From Exiguobacterium acetylicum DSM 20416 (GTDB lineage Bacteria; Bacillota; Bacilli; Exiguobacteriales; Exiguobacteriaceae): DNA of 64,000 nucleotides. The DNA lies in contig NZ_JNIR01000001.1 of assembly GCF_000702605.1 (NCBI RefSeq), positions 2,346,501 to 2,410,500 on the forward strand. Direction: 5' to 3'. The stretch's first letter is position 1; each line of letters starts with the position of its first letter. The position numbers were made by a program, and so were the translations under genes. Under the pieces are notes generated by a model that did not search any database, had not been told where the DNA came from, and worked only from the letters and a program-made list of their open reading frames with translations. Below are positions 30,978 to 39,913 of this stretch, in pieces.

Positions 30978-31493
30978 CTATTCCCCCGTTTGTTTAGGTT
31001 GTTTTTTCGGAAGTTTCCGTGCATCCGGAGCTTTTCTTCCGTTTCCGTTCTGCGTCAATTTTAACACAAGACGGTTGACGAGGGGTTCGAGTTCATTGCG
31101 TACTTGACGATAGACATTCATCGATCCGCCGTACGGGTCGTTGATATCCCGTTCAAGCCCTGTCACGTATTCATATAAGGTGAACGTCCGTTCCTTCAGT
31201 TCCGGATACCGTTCACCGACTTCCTGCTTGTGCTGACGCGTCATCGTCAAGATGATGTCAGACCAACGTCCGAGTACATCATCAAAGACTTGCGTATAGT
31301 GCTCGAGTTCGATACCGCGCTCACGTAACACTTGTAAGGCGTTCTCGGACGCATCAAATCCTTGCATCGAACGTAGTCCTGCTGAACGGACGTCGAATTC
31401 CTGATCAGCGACCTTAGAGCGTAGTAACGCCATCGCCATCGGGCTACGGCATGTATTTCCTGTACAGATGAATAAAACGCGACGTGTGCTCAT
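30978..31493 (-). CDS. ywlE: Low-molecular-weight phosphatase, protein-arginine-phosphatase type (YwlE)
   Basis: The 171-residue enzyme carries the CX5R active loop as CTGNTCRSP near residue 9. Thr within the loop (C-T-G-N-T-C-R) is what distinguishes arginine phosphatases such as B. subtilis YwlE, which reverse McsB arginine phosphorylation, from tyrosine phosphatases. The general acid Asp lies in DINDPYGG near residue 118. The start MSTRRVLFIC at 31493 follows gaaggaggatacgg; an earlier ATG overlaps that site. Confidence 0.9.
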   Translation of the reverse strand: MSTRRVLFICTGNTCRSPMAMALLRSKVADQEFDVRSAGLRSMQGFDASENALQVLRERGIELEHYTQVFDDVLGRWSDIILTMTRQHKQEVGERYPELKERTFTLYEYVTGLERDINDPYGGSMNVYRQVRNELEPLVNRLVLKLTQNGNGRKAPDARKLPKKQPKQTGE

Positions 31494-31510
31494 CTCCGTA
31501 TCCTCCTTCT

Positions 31511-32509
31511 TCAAGGGCGAATGACCCGACCACCTGCTGCTTTATGGAGGCGGTTGCGGACCGCAAGCCCCACCCCTTCTTCTGATAGGTCTCGTACAAA
31601 AATCTGATCCACCGTCGTCTGATCAAATCGCCGTAAACAATCGTAAAGACGTTGTGCCGCCGTCTCCATCGAGTTACCAAGGAAGCAGCGAACATCTGCG
31701 TCGACATCCTCCCCATCAAACAGGAGAACGCCCGTCTTGTGTCCGGTTTGTCGTGCATCATCGATGAGTTGCTGTAAGAATGAAAGATCTCCCTCAACTA
31801 CGGACAGTGTTGCTTCCGGTGCATAGTGAGTATATTTCATCCCGGGTGCCTTCGGTGTAACATCTTTCATCGATAAGGCAGGATCGAGTGTGACAGGACC
31901 GATGACCGACTCGATTTGTTCGCGTGTCACGCCGCCCGGTCGTAAAATCGCCGGTGGCGTCATCGTACAATCGATGACAGTCGATTCGACCCCGATGCCC
32001 GTTTCCCCTCCATCGACGATCGCAGCGATGCGTCCCGAGAGGTCATGTGCGACGTGCGCAGATGACGTCGGTGAAGGTTTTCCGGAACGGTTGGCACTCG
32101 GTGCTGCGAGACCCAACCCTGTCGCCTCAATCAAGCGAAGCGCGAGCGGATGGTCTGGCATCCGTAATCCGATCGTATCTAGTCCTGCTGTGACGAGTGT
32201 GGATGCGGTGCCGTTCGATTCGAGGATGATCGTCAAGGCTCCTGGCCAGAACGCCTCCATCAAACGTGCCGCAACATCTGGAATGTGCGTGACGAACTGA
32301 TGTGCCTGTTCTACGGATGCGACGTGGACAATCAGTGGATTGTCAGAAGGTCGACCCTTCGCGGCGAAGATTCGCCGAACAGCCGCTTCGTTCGTTGCGT
32401 CCCCTGCGAGACCATAGACAGTCTCGGTCGGCATCGCCACGACCTCTCCTTCCTGCAATAACCGAACTGCTTCATCCATCGTCTGTAAGTCAATCATTTC
32501 CGTCTTCAC
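31511..32509 (-). CDS. ywlC: Threonylcarbamoyl-AMP synthase (Sua5/YwlC)
   Basis: The 332-residue protein joins threonine, bicarbonate and ATP to threonylcarbamoyl-AMP for t6A37 modification of tRNA. The YrdC domain has MPTETVYGLAGDA, KGRPSDNPLIVHV and AAPSANRSGKPSPTSS; the extra C-terminal Sua5 domain follows a PGMKYTHYAPEA linker near residue 223. I favour a GTG start at 32509 that overlaps the prmC stop (GTGA) with aaagga nine bases upstream; a TTG nine bases earlier is the alternative. In B. subtilis spoIIR, ywlA and ywlB lie between this gene and prmC; here nothing does. Confidence 0.92.
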   Translation of the reverse strand: MKTEMIDLQTMDEAVRLLQEGEVVAMPTETVYGLAGDATNEAAVRRIFAAKGRPSDNPLIVHVASVEQAHQFVTHIPDVAARLMEAFWPGALTIILESNGTASTLVTAGLDTIGLRMPDHPLALRLIEATGLGLAAPSANRSGKPSPTSSAHVAHDLSGRIAAIVDGGETGIGVESTVIDCTMTPPAILRPGGVTREQIESVIGPVTLDPALSMKDVTPKAPGMKYTHYAPEATLSVVEGDLSFLQQLIDDARQTGHKTGVLLFDGEDVDADVRCFLGNSMETAAQRLYDCLRRFDQTTVDQIFVRDLSEEGVGLAVRNRLHKAAGGRVIRP

Positions 32510-33354
32510 GCTGTACAATCCTTTCGTTCCGCATACACGATACGGTCTTTACCGTTTATATCTTTTAAAATACCCGTTTCCGCATTTGGATAACGTTCTT
32601 TTAACATCATTTGCACTTCTGGTCCTTGATTGTGTCCAATTTCAAACGCAATCAGTCGGAAATCGTCGCGTAGGACCCGTCCACTCTCTTCGACGAGACG
32701 TCGGTAAAAGACGAGACCGTCTTTTCCGCCAAACAGGGCGAGATGCGGTTCATGATCGAATACGACTTCACTGAGTAATTCCTCTTCCTCGATATAAGGA
32801 GGATTCGAAACAAGCACCCGCACGGAATTATCCGCAAGTGGCGCTAGTAAATCTCCTTCAAGGAACGTCACGTCTCCACCAAGCGCTGCTTGATTTTGCT
32901 TCGCGACCGTAATAGCGGCCGGTGAAATATCGACAGTCGTGACCGGTTGCTCGAGTTCGAGGGCGAGCGTGATTCCGATCGCTCCACTCCCAGTTCCGAT
33001 GTCGACGATCTGTCCCGCGGTGAACGACTCACGTTTGAGACGCTCCGTGACGAAGACGATCAACTCTTCCGTTTCCGGTCGTGGAATCAAGACATCCGGT
33101 GTGACACGGAAATCCCGCCCATAAAACGGCTGATAGCCGATTAAATGCTGAACGGGCACGCCGTGAACATGAGCAAGCAAGTATTCACTGAACCGTAAAT
33201 CCTGCTCTGGTGTCAATTCATCGGATAGACGGACAAGGAGTCCGGTCCGGTCGACATCCAAGACGTGCATGAGTAACCATTCGGCACTTGAACCCTCGCG
33301 TCCTGCTTGTTCCATCATCGTTTTTGCCTCATTTAGACGTTTTGCGATCCGCAT
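32506..33354 (-). CDS. prmC: Release factor glutamine methyltransferase
   Basis: The 282-residue enzyme methylates the Gln of the GGQ motif of release factors. It has the SAM-binding motif VDIGTGSGAIGITLALE near residue 118 and the amide-methyltransferase signature SNPPYIEEEEL near residue 184. Its start shares one base with the stop of prfA, whose product is its substrate, so synthesis is coupled. Confidence 0.94.
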   Translation of the reverse strand: MRIAKRLNEAKTMMEQAGREGSSAEWLLMHVLDVDRTGLLVRLSDELTPEQDLRFSEYLLAHVHGVPVQHLIGYQPFYGRDFRVTPDVLIPRPETEELIVFVTERLKRESFTAGQIVDIGTGSGAIGITLALELEQPVTTVDISPAAITVAKQNQAALGGDVTFLEGDLLAPLADNSVRVLVSNPPYIEEEELLSEVVFDHEPHLALFGGKDGLVFYRRLVEESGRVLRDDFRLIAFEIGHNQGPEVQMMLKERYPNAETGILKDINGKDRIVYAERKDCTA

Positions 33355-34412
33355 CAGTTTGCCGCCTCCGATGCCCGTGCCTGATGTTCCATGACGAGCG
33401 TATCGATGACTTCATCCATCTCGCCTTGCAAGATTCGGTCAAGCTTTTGAATCGTCAATCCGATGCGATGGTCCGTCACGCGATTTTGTGCGAAATTATA
33501 CGTCCGGATTCGTTCCGAACGGTCACCCGTACCCACTGCCGACTTTCGTTTTTCATCATATTCAGCTTGATGTTCGCGTTGAATCTTATCGTAGACACGC
33601 GCGCGCAAGACCTTCATCGCTTTTTCCTTGTTCTTGATTTGCGACTTCTCATCCTGACAGCTGGCGACGATTCCCGTCGGCACGTGCGTGACACGGACAG
33701 CGGACTGTGTCGTATTGACGGACTGGCCACCCGGTCCACTCGACGTAAACGTATCGACTCGGACATCCTTATCGTGGATTTCGACTTCGACATCCTCTGC
33801 TTCAGGCAACACAGCGACGGTTGCCGTCGATGTATGAATCCGTCCACCGGATTCCGTTGACGGAACGCGTTGGACGCGGTGTGCCCCGTTCTCGTACTTC
33901 AACTTCGAATAAGCACCCGTTCCTTTGATAATGAAGATGATCTCTTTGTAGCCACCGAGTTCCGTGTAGCTTGCATCGATGATCTCAATCTTCCAGCTCT
34001 GTTTCTCAGCAAACTTCGAGTACATCTTGAAAAGGTCACCCGCAAATAAGGCTGCCTCGTCTCCGCCTGCCGCACCACGAATCTCGACGATGACGTTCTT
34101 ATCGTCATTCGGATCCTTCGGTAATAATAAAGCTTTCAGCTTGGCTTCGAGCTCTTTGATCTCCGGCTCAAGCATCGCGACTTCTTCCTTCGCAAGGTCG
34201 CGCATCTCAGGATCCGTTAACATCTGGCGTGCCTCTTGATAAGCTTCCATCTTCTCGCGGTAGACGCGATAGGTCTCAACGGTCGGCGCAAGTTGTGACT
34301 GCTCCTTTGAGACCTCTCGCAATTGATTCGTATCATTGATGATGGCTGGATCAGCCAACATATCATTCAGTTTTTCATAACGGTCCTCTAACGCACTCAA
34401 TCGATCCAACAT
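33354..34412 (-). CDS. prfA: Peptide chain release factor 1
   Basis: The 352-residue factor ends translation at UAA and UAG. It shows the catalytic GGQ in [17 protein letters not shown] and the codon-recognition region near [14 protein letters not shown]. The ATG at 34412 ([10 protein letters not shown]) is chosen because aggaagg is nine bases upstream; other in-frame ATGs above it are too close to or before the site. It heads the operon prfA-prmC-ywlC-ywlE-rpiB-ywlG. Confidence 0.95.
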   Translation of the reverse strand: MLDRLSALEDRYEKLNDMLADPAIINDTNQLREVSKEQSQLAPTVETYRVYREKMEAYQEARQMLTDPEMRDLAKEEVAMLEPEIKELEAKLKALLLPKDPNDDKNVIVEIRGAAGGDEAALFAGDLFKMYSKFAEKQSWKIEIIDASYTELGGYKEIIFIIKGTGAYSKLKYENGAHRVQRVPSTESGGRIHTSTATVAVLPEAEDVEVEIHDKDVRVDTFTSSGPGGQSVNTTQSAVRVTHVPTGIVASCQDEKSQIKNKEKAMKVLRARVYDKIQREHQAEYDEKRKSAVGTGDRSERIRTYNFAQNRVTDHRIGLTIQKLDRILQGEMDEVIDTLVMEHQARASEAAN

Positions 34413-34446
34413 CTCGGTCATCCTTCCTGGCGGTTCTTCTGTCGTC

Positions 34447-34455
34447 AGTATAGCA
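34447..34455 (-). promoter_or_regulatory. Candidate extended -10 promoter of prfA
   Basis: TGC-TATACT on the minus strand, 35 bases before the prfA start, has an extended -10 form; no good -35 is visible. Confidence 0.4.
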
Positions 34456-34498
34456 AATATTGCGATCGATGGCGTCATCGTCTTCTTGAAAAGAAACG

Positions 34499-34527
34499 TT
34501 GACAGACGGGTTTTAAATTCCTATAAT
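34499..34527 (+). promoter_or_regulatory. Consensus sigma-A promoter of the YtrA-type operon
   Basis: TTGACA, exactly 17 bases, TATAAT: a perfect match to the vegetative consensus, so it must be held off by a repressor under some conditions. Confidence 0.9.
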
Positions 34528-34529
34528 TG

Positions 34530-34552
34530 GTGTATTAATTGAATTAGTACAC
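34530..34552 (+). promoter_or_regulatory. Operator-like palindrome for the GntR/YtrA regulator
   Basis: A 23-base imperfect palindrome with arms GTGTATTAATT and AATTAGTACAC lies directly after the -10 box and before the ribosome site, where an autoregulating repressor would block initiation. Confidence 0.65.
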
Positions 34553-34568
34553 TTAAGGAGGTGAAGAA

Positions 34569-34937
34569 ATGTTCACCGTTGATCCGAAAAGTCCGTTACC
34601 GATATATGAACAGTTGGTCGCTCAAATCATCCGCTCGATTGCCCGTGGTCTACTCCGCTCCGGCGAACAGATGCCATCCGTCCGTGAACTTGCCGGTACA
34701 CTCCTTGTCAATCCGAACACTGTCTCCCGCGCCTATCAGGAACTCGAGAGCCGCAACTTCATCGTCACGATGCGCGGTAAAGGCTCCTTCATCTCAGACA
34801 TCCCACTTCATGAAGTCAAACAAGCCGCCATCCAAGATCCACTCATCCGCCTTTGTGCCATCGCCGACGAATTATCCATCTCAAACGAAGAACTTTATCA
34901 ACACATTTTACACATAAGGGAGGATTCCTCATGTTGA
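34569..34937 (+). CDS. GntR-family transcriptional regulator, YtrA subfamily
   Basis: The 122-residue protein has an N-terminal winged helix (PIYEQLVAQIIRSIARGLL, then PSVRELAGTLLVNPNTVSRAYQELES as the recognition helix region) and a short C-terminal helical part, the form of YtrA-type regulators, which control linked ABC transporters, often cell-envelope-stress related. aaggaggtgaagaa is a strong ribosome site. The next gene starts before this one stops. It likely represses its own operon through the palindrome in front. Confidence 0.88.
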   Translation: MFTVDPKSPLPIYEQLVAQIIRSIARGLLRSGEQMPSVRELAGTLLVNPNTVSRAYQELESRNFIVTMRGKGSFISDIPLHEVKQAAIQDPLIRLCAIADELSISNEELYQHILHIREDSSC

Positions 34938-35797
34938 CCGTTTCTCATCTGACGAAACAAATTGACCGTACCATGATTTATGAAAATGCATCCTTCACCC
35001 TGCCGGCAGGAACGATTACTGCCTTGATTGGTCGTAATGGTGCCGGAAAAACGACATTACTGAAAACACTCGTTGGAGCGCTCGAGCCGACCCGCGGGAA
35101 AGTCGAATGGAATGGTGAGTCGATCCATCACGTTCCGAAGACGCGGGAGCACCTTTTCCTCGTTCCGGATTCTGTTTCCGTCTACCGCCAGATGACGCTC
35201 GGTGAACTGATCAACTTCTACCACGTCTTTTATCCGAACTTCGAGAAGACATATATCGAAAACTACTGCCGCTCGTCGAATCTCGATCGCGGACGTCGCG
35301 TCACTTCTTTATCGAAGGGACAAGCCCAATTGTTCCTTCTCCAACTCGCGTTTGCAACGAATGCCCCCGTTCTGTTGCTCGATGAACCAACCGATGGACT
35401 TGACCGGATCAATAAACGTGATTATCTGAAACAACTCGTCTCGTTACTTGCGGAGCGTCAGACAGCCGTTCTGATTGCTTCCCATCAACTCGAAGAACTC
35501 GATTCCCTTGCCGACCGCGTCATGACGATCGAAAAACACCTCGTCCGCGAACCGAAGGCACTCGATGATGCCAAAGCTAGCATGCAGAAATGGCAAGTCG
35601 TCTACGAAGACGTTCCAGAGCTCAGTCATGCCGATCTCCACGTCTTATCCCAAACGGGTCGGGTCGTGACGTTACTCGTCTTATCCGATGCAGGCGCGCA
35701 GTATCTTGAAACGACGCGTCCTCTATTAAAGGATGCTTTGCCGGTGCAGATGGAAGATTACTTCTTAGGGACATTTGGAGGGAAACGACATGGTTAA
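34931..35797 (+). CDS. ABC transporter ATP-binding protein
   Basis: The 288-residue ATPase has Walker A GRNGAGKTT near residue 37, signature SLSKGQAQLFLLQLA, Walker B VLLLDEPTDGLD and switch His in IASHQLEEL. A C-terminal extension of about 80 residues follows, as in YtrB/YhcG-type transporters. The start at 34931 follows agggaggattcctc and overlaps the regulator gene by seven bases. It works with the permease encoded next; the substrate is unknown. Confidence 0.88.
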   Translation: MLTVSHLTKQIDRTMIYENASFTLPAGTITALIGRNGAGKTTLLKTLVGALEPTRGKVEWNGESIHHVPKTREHLFLVPDSVSVYRQMTLGELINFYHVFYPNFEKTYIENYCRSSNLDRGRRVTSLSKGQAQLFLLQLAFATNAPVLLLDEPTDGLDRINKRDYLKQLVSLLAERQTAVLIASHQLEELDSLADRVMTIEKHLVREPKALDDAKASMQKWQVVYEDVPELSHADLHVLSQTGRVVTLLVLSDAGAQYLETTRPLLKDALPVQMEDYFLGTFGGKRHG

Positions 35798-36764
35798 GCA
35801 ATTGATCCGCTATCACATCAAGCAAGGCATCTGGCCACTCGCTTGTTTTATTCTACTGGCGATCTTCAGTTATGGGTTCGGCAGTTATACCGTTATCAAT
35901 GAATTTGAAAAATACGATGTGTCTCAGCAACCCGAGCTACTCAACACCGTACTCGTCAGTCCGTTTTTCGCTGGATTCGCTGCAATTCTGATTGCGGTCT
36001 TTGCAATCCTGATGCTCGGTTCGGAGCGTGGGAGTGGTCGCAGCCTGATTTTACATGCGTTGCCGTTCCCGAAGGTCTGGCTGTTCTGGATCAAATGGGC
36101 GATTGGCGTCGTGACGTTGATCGTCTTCCCGATCATCGGCTTTTTCGTCAGTTGGTCATTACTGCAAGGATTCGGTATCAATCCGTTTGATTACGTCACG
36201 TGGTCGTCACTCCTTCAAGATTTTGGTCTATTCCTTCTATTTGATGTGACGATTTTAACAATCTTCTTATTCGCCGGAACAGTTGCCGGTGACATCATCG
36301 GACAACTGTTACTCGGAACGTTCTTCTTGTTCTTGAATTACTTCACGTATTTCAGTATCTATGCTATCGGTCAACTGGGTTTTGGCGTGGGCTATGAAGA
36401 GTTAGACAAACCAACAAGCTTTTTGATGACGATCACGACGCCATTTGCGCTCTTCTTCGAGTACAATACCGATTTCAACATCACCTATGCTGTGTTGTTC
36501 AGTTTAGCCTTGACGGTCATCTTACTGATTTTCGGTAGTCGTCTCTATGTCAAAGGTGCGAACGAACGTCTCGGGCGTTTCACGATTTTCCCAAAATTAC
36601 ATCCAGCACTCATCATCACCTTCTCGATCTATACGACAATCCTACTCGCGGGAATCATCGGTCTGATTTCGTCCGAGAATCAATTCCTGTACTGGCTCGC
36701 AATCGCGATTCTCGCCTGGCCGACGTTCAGCTCTTATCGTCGGATGATTGGGTGGAGTCGCTAA
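35790..36764 (+). CDS. ABC transporter membrane subunit
   Basis: The 324-residue protein has about six to seven hydrophobic helices (for example WPLACFILLAIFSYGFGSY, FAGFAAILIAVFAILMLG and LALTVILLIFGSRLY). It lacks a solute-binding domain, so export or signalling is more likely than uptake. The start MVKQLIRYH follows ggagggaaacgac and overlaps the ATPase gene by eight bases. It is the last gene of the operon; a terminator follows. Confidence 0.82.
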   Translation: MVKQLIRYHIKQGIWPLACFILLAIFSYGFGSYTVINEFEKYDVSQQPELLNTVLVSPFFAGFAAILIAVFAILMLGSERGSGRSLILHALPFPKVWLFWIKWAIGVVTLIVFPIIGFFVSWSLLQGFGINPFDYVTWSSLLQDFGLFLLFDVTILTIFLFAGTVAGDIIGQLLLGTFFLFLNYFTYFSIYAIGQLGFGVGYEELDKPTSFLMTITTPFALFFEYNTDFNITYAVLFSLALTVILLIFGSRLYVKGANERLGRFTIFPKLHPALIITFSIYTTILLAGIIGLISSENQFLYWLAIAILAWPTFSSYRRMIGWSR

Positions 36765-36773
36765 TGCAACGAA

Positions 36774-36813
36774 TGGACCTTCTGAAATGACTTTTCAGAA
36801 GGTCCATTTTTTT
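36774..36813 (+). terminator. Terminator of the YtrA-type ABC operon
   Basis: TGGACCTTCTGAAA and its perfect complement TTTCAGAAGGTCCA flank a five-base loop, followed by seven Ts. Confidence 0.95.
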
Positions 36814-36824
36814 GTCATCGATTC

Positions 36825-36862
36825 TTCACAAAGCTTTACAAACGATAAACATGGATTTCACA
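36825..36862 (+). promoter_or_regulatory. Pho box (PhoP-binding direct repeats) upstream of phoA
   Basis: TTCACA, TTACAA, AAACAT and TTCACA recur at 36825, 36836, 36847 and 36857, i.e. with the 10-11 base period of the TTAACA-type PhoP box. Phosphate starvation should therefore induce the phoA operon. Confidence 0.7.
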
Positions 36863-36934
36863 TTCTATCCGTAAGGTGGAGTTTGTAGGTCGTATCGATC
36901 ATCAAACCCCAGCACCTTTCGAGGAGGAACCCTT

Positions 36935-38293
36935 ATGAAATTAAAACGTATCATTCCGATTTTTGCCTTATCAACCCTTTCCCTCAGTACGATGTTCTCG
37001 ATGCCTGAAGCAGAAGCAAAGACGAAACCTGTTAAATCACCGGAAATCCGGAACGTCATCTTCTTGATCGGCGACGGGATGGGGGTCTCGTATACATCAG
37101 CACATCGTTACTTAAAGAACGATCCATCGACACCGGTTGCTGAAAAAACAGCGTTTGACCAATACCTCGTTGGTCAACAGATGACTTATCCGGAAGATCC
37201 GAAGGAAAACGTCACCGATTCCGCCTCCGCAGCAACAGCGATGTCATCCGGCATCAAGACGTATAATGCAGCGATTGCCGTTGATAACGATAAATCGGAA
37301 GTCAAGACCGTCCTTGAAGCAGCGAAAGAACGTGGTAAGTCAACAGGACTCGTTGCAACATCGGAAATCACGCATGCGACACCTGCTTCGTTCGGTGCTC
37401 ATGATGAGAGCCGAAAGAACATGAACGCGATCGCAGACGATTACTTCAAGGAACGCGTCAATGGGAAGCATAAAATTGACGTCATGCTCGGTGGCGGTAA
37501 GTCGAACTTCGTCCGTCCGGATGTTGATTTGACGAAAGCATTCAAAAAAGACGGTTACAGTTACGTCACGGATCTGGATCAATTGCAAGGTGATAAAAAC
37601 AAACAAGTCCTCGGTCTGTTCGCAGATGGTGGATTACCAAAACGGATTGACCGCGAAAACTCGGTCCCATCACTTGAACAAATGACGAACTCTGCCATTA
37701 AGCGACTCGACTCGAATAAAAAAGGATTCTTCCTGATGGTCGAAGGTAGCCAAGTCGACTGGGCCGGTCATGACAATGATATCGTCGGTGCCATGAGTGA
37801 GATGGAAGACTTCGAGCGGGCATTCAAAGCCGCGATCGCATTTGCAAAGAAGGATAAACATACACTCGTCGTCGCGACAGCTGACCACTCAACGGGTGGA
37901 TATTCAATCGGTGCAGATGGCATCTATAACTGGTTCGCTGAACCGATCAAAGCGGCAAAGAAAACACCTGACTTCATGGCGCAAAAAATCGTCGATGGTG
38001 CGGACGTCCGCAAGACGTTGACGACGTATATCGATCAGGACAAACTCGCCTTGACGGACAAAGAAATCGATAGCGTCTCCCGCGCTGCTGAATCGAAGAA
38101 ATTACTCGAGATCGATAATGCGATTGAAGAAATCTTCAACGAACGCTCGCATACAGGCTGGACTACAGGTGGACATACAGGTGAAGACGTACCGGTCTAT
38201 GCGTTCGGTCCTGCTAAAGAACGTTTCGCGGGACAAGTCGACAACACGGATCACGCGAAAATCATCTTCGATCTCTTGAAATCGAAGAAATAA
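36935..38293 (+). CDS. phoA: Secreted alkaline phosphatase
   Basis: The 452-residue enzyme has a signal peptide (residues 1-28, cleavage near AEA-KT). It shows the metal Asp in FLIGDGMGVSYTS, the nucleophile Ser in VTDSASAATAMSSG near residue 93, ADHSTGGYS with Asp/His zinc ligands near residue 315, and the last zinc His in TTGGHTGEDVPV. It releases phosphate from organic esters outside the membrane. gaggaggaaccctt precedes the start, and a Pho box lies about 75 bases upstream. A lipoprotein gene follows within 12 bases. Confidence 0.94.
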   Translation: MKLKRIIPIFALSTLSLSTMFSMPEAEAKTKPVKSPEIRNVIFLIGDGMGVSYTSAHRYLKNDPSTPVAEKTAFDQYLVGQQMTYPEDPKENVTDSASAATAMSSGIKTYNAAIAVDNDKSEVKTVLEAAKERGKSTGLVATSEITHATPASFGAHDESRKNMNAIADDYFKERVNGKHKIDVMLGGGKSNFVRPDVDLTKAFKKDGYSYVTDLDQLQGDKNKQVLGLFADGGLPKRIDRENSVPSLEQMTNSAIKRLDSNKKGFFLMVEGSQVDWAGHDNDIVGAMSEMEDFERAFKAAIAFAKKDKHTLVVATADHSTGGYSIGADGIYNWFAEPIKAAKKTPDFMAQKIVDGADVRKTLTTYIDQDKLALTDKEIDSVSRAAESKKLLEIDNAIEEIFNERSHTGWTTGGHTGEDVPVYAFGPAKERFAGQVDNTDHAKIIFDLLKSKK

Positions 38294-38304
38294 GGAGAAT
38301 GTTC

Positions 38305-38952
38305 ATGAGACAGATACTTGCTACTTTGATGCTCGGGACGGTGCTCGCTGGTTGTGGCACTTCAGCATCACAAGACACACCAAAAGAACCAGCGTCTGCG
38401 AAACAGGAGCAGCCGGTATCGCTTGAAAAAACAAGCGCCTACGTTCCAAACCCGCAAATTCCAGACGATCGCGATTTGACAAAAATCGATCAGACCGTCA
38501 CGGATGATAAGGGCGACCTGACGCTTAAACAATTCAAACGAGTGAACGAAACACGGAAGATTGGTCCGATCGAGATGACGATCGAAGAGATCAAAGTCTT
38601 TCATGCTCGCCCAAGCTACGGCATGATTGATTTCTTCCACGGTTTCACGCACGATGAATCCTTCGACTTGATCAAGACACGCGTCACGATCAAGAATACG
38701 AGTGATGAACCGGTCACGTTCAATCCGGTCGCCCACTTTAAGCTCGGTGCCGCAACTGAAAAGACGCTTGAAGACGACGTCTATTTAGAGTCGCTCGCGA
38801 AGACATACGCTCCGTCCGAATCACGAAGCGGTAACTTCGGCTTCATTTTGGAACAACCGGTTGATTCGATTGAACTCTTAACAAGTGACGTCCTAGATAA
38901 AAAACAAGATGTCCTCAAAAAAGGCACGACATTTTCGACGTCTCTTCGTTAA
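38305..38952 (+). CDS. Lipoprotein of unknown function, co-transcribed with phoA
   Basis: The 215-residue precursor has a lipobox LAGC with Cys at residue 18, so it is anchored to the outer membrane leaflet. The mature part looks like an immunoglobulin-like beta sandwich of the DUF4352-type (VTIKNTSDEPVTFNPVAHFKLG; PSESRSGNFGFIL). The ATG at 38305 is used because ggag is seven bases upstream; the ATG at 38299 is too close to it. Sharing the phoA transcript suggests a phosphate-starvation role, which is inference. Confidence 0.75.
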   Translation: MRQILATLMLGTVLAGCGTSASQDTPKEPASAKQEQPVSLEKTSAYVPNPQIPDDRDLTKIDQTVTDDKGDLTLKQFKRVNETRKIGPIEMTIEEIKVFHARPSYGMIDFFHGFTHDESFDLIKTRVTIKNTSDEPVTFNPVAHFKLGAATEKTLEDDVYLESLAKTYAPSESRSGNFGFILEQPVDSIELLTSDVLDKKQDVLKKGTTFSTSLR

Positions 38953-38971
38953 CACTCATTCCTGCTTTTAC

Positions 38972-39020
38972 GCTCCATCTGTTTTTTCGGGTCATGCCCG
39001 GACGACAGGTGGAGCTATTT
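38972..39020 (+). terminator. Terminator-like hairpin after the phoA operon
   Basis: GCTCCATCTG pairs with CAGGTGGAGC (one G-U) and encloses a second hairpin, CGGG-tcat-gCCCG; TATTTT follows. Confidence 0.6.
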
Positions 39021-39049
39021 TGATGCCTGCAATCGTTCCATGCTACACT
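39020..39049 (+). promoter_or_regulatory. Candidate promoter of treR
   Basis: TTGATG, 18 bases, TACACT, 34 bases before the treR start. Confidence 0.45.
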
Positions 39050-39082
39050 AAAAGCACTATTTGAATGCAAAGGACGGATGAT

Positions 39083-39790
39083 ATGCCGAAGTATTTAAAC
39101 ATCTACCATGAGCTCGCGCAACGTATTCAGGAAGGGACACTTCCTGCTGAGACGAAGTTGCCGTCAGAAACAGAGCTGATGCAGGAGTTCGAAGCAAGTC
39201 GCGGAACGGTCCGAAAAGCGATTGATGCCTTGCAAGAGAAAGGCTTCGTCCGCAAACACCAAGGGAAAGGTGTCTTCGTCCTGTCGCAAGAAGCGATTGA
39301 GTTCCAATTCAATGGGATCGTCAGCTTCTCGGAAGCCCATCGCCGGATGGGGCGACATGTCGTTGAAACGGATGTAGTGTCTTGCGAAGTCCTCTCCGCC
39401 TCTGCTGAGCTCGCTTCGTTATTACATGTGGCACAAGGAACGAACGTGACACGCGTCGAGCGCATTCGTCAAATTGATGGTGAACGGGTCATCCGTGACA
39501 TCAATCATTTCGTGACCGCACTCGTGCCTGGACTGACTACTGACATCGCTAAAGGTTCGATCTATCAGTACATCGAAGAGACACTTGGTCGGCAGATCAG
39601 CTACGCAAAACGAAAAATCGAAGCTCGCCCTGCGACAATGGAAGACCAAGAACGACTCGACCTTCACGATATGACGCATGTCATCGTTGTCACGAACGAT
39701 ACGTATTTCTATGAAGGACAACATTTCGAACGGACGGAATCGCGTCACCGGCTCGATAAGTTTCAGTTCACTGATATTGCCCGTCGTTGA
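39083..39790 (+). CDS. treR: Trehalose operon repressor TreR (GntR/HutC family)
   Basis: The 235-residue protein has a GntR winged helix (LPSETELMQEFEASRGTVRKAIDALQEKGFV near residues 27-57) and a UTRA effector domain (VERIRQIDGERVIRDINHF; YQYIEETLGRQISYAKRKIEARPA). TreR proteins bind trehalose-6-phosphate and repress trehalose genes; the following PTS and phosphotrehalase genes fix the identity. The start MPKYLNIYHEL follows aaggacggatgat. Two palindromic operators lie between this gene and treP. Confidence 0.9.
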   Translation: MPKYLNIYHELAQRIQEGTLPAETKLPSETELMQEFEASRGTVRKAIDALQEKGFVRKHQGKGVFVLSQEAIEFQFNGIVSFSEAHRRMGRHVVETDVVSCEVLSASAELASLLHVAQGTNVTRVERIRQIDGERVIRDINHFVTALVPGLTTDIAKGSIYQYIEETLGRQISYAKRKIEARPATMEDQERLDLHDMTHVIVVTNDTYFYEGQHFERTESRHRLDKFQFTDIARR

Positions 39791-39850
39791 ATATAGGCTG
39801 CAAGATGAGGGAATTCGTAGATGACGGATTCTCTCTTTTTTATTCTCCCC

Positions 39851-39893
39851 AACTTATCTATATAAGTTCTTGACCAACTTATATAGATAAGTT
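39851..39893 (+). promoter_or_regulatory. Paired TreR operators before treP
   Basis: AACTTATCTATATAAGTT (39851-39868) and its exact reverse complement AACTTATATAGATAAGTT (39876-39893) flank the -35 box; each is itself a near palindrome. Two half-turn-related sites suggest cooperative or looping repression. Confidence 0.75.
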
Positions 39894-39898
39894 AAGAT
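39870..39898 (+). promoter_or_regulatory. Promoter of treP-treA
   Basis: TTGACC, 17 bases, TAAGAT. The second operator fills the spacer. Confidence 0.75.
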
Positions 39899-39913
39899 AA
39901 GTGTGCGCAGATA

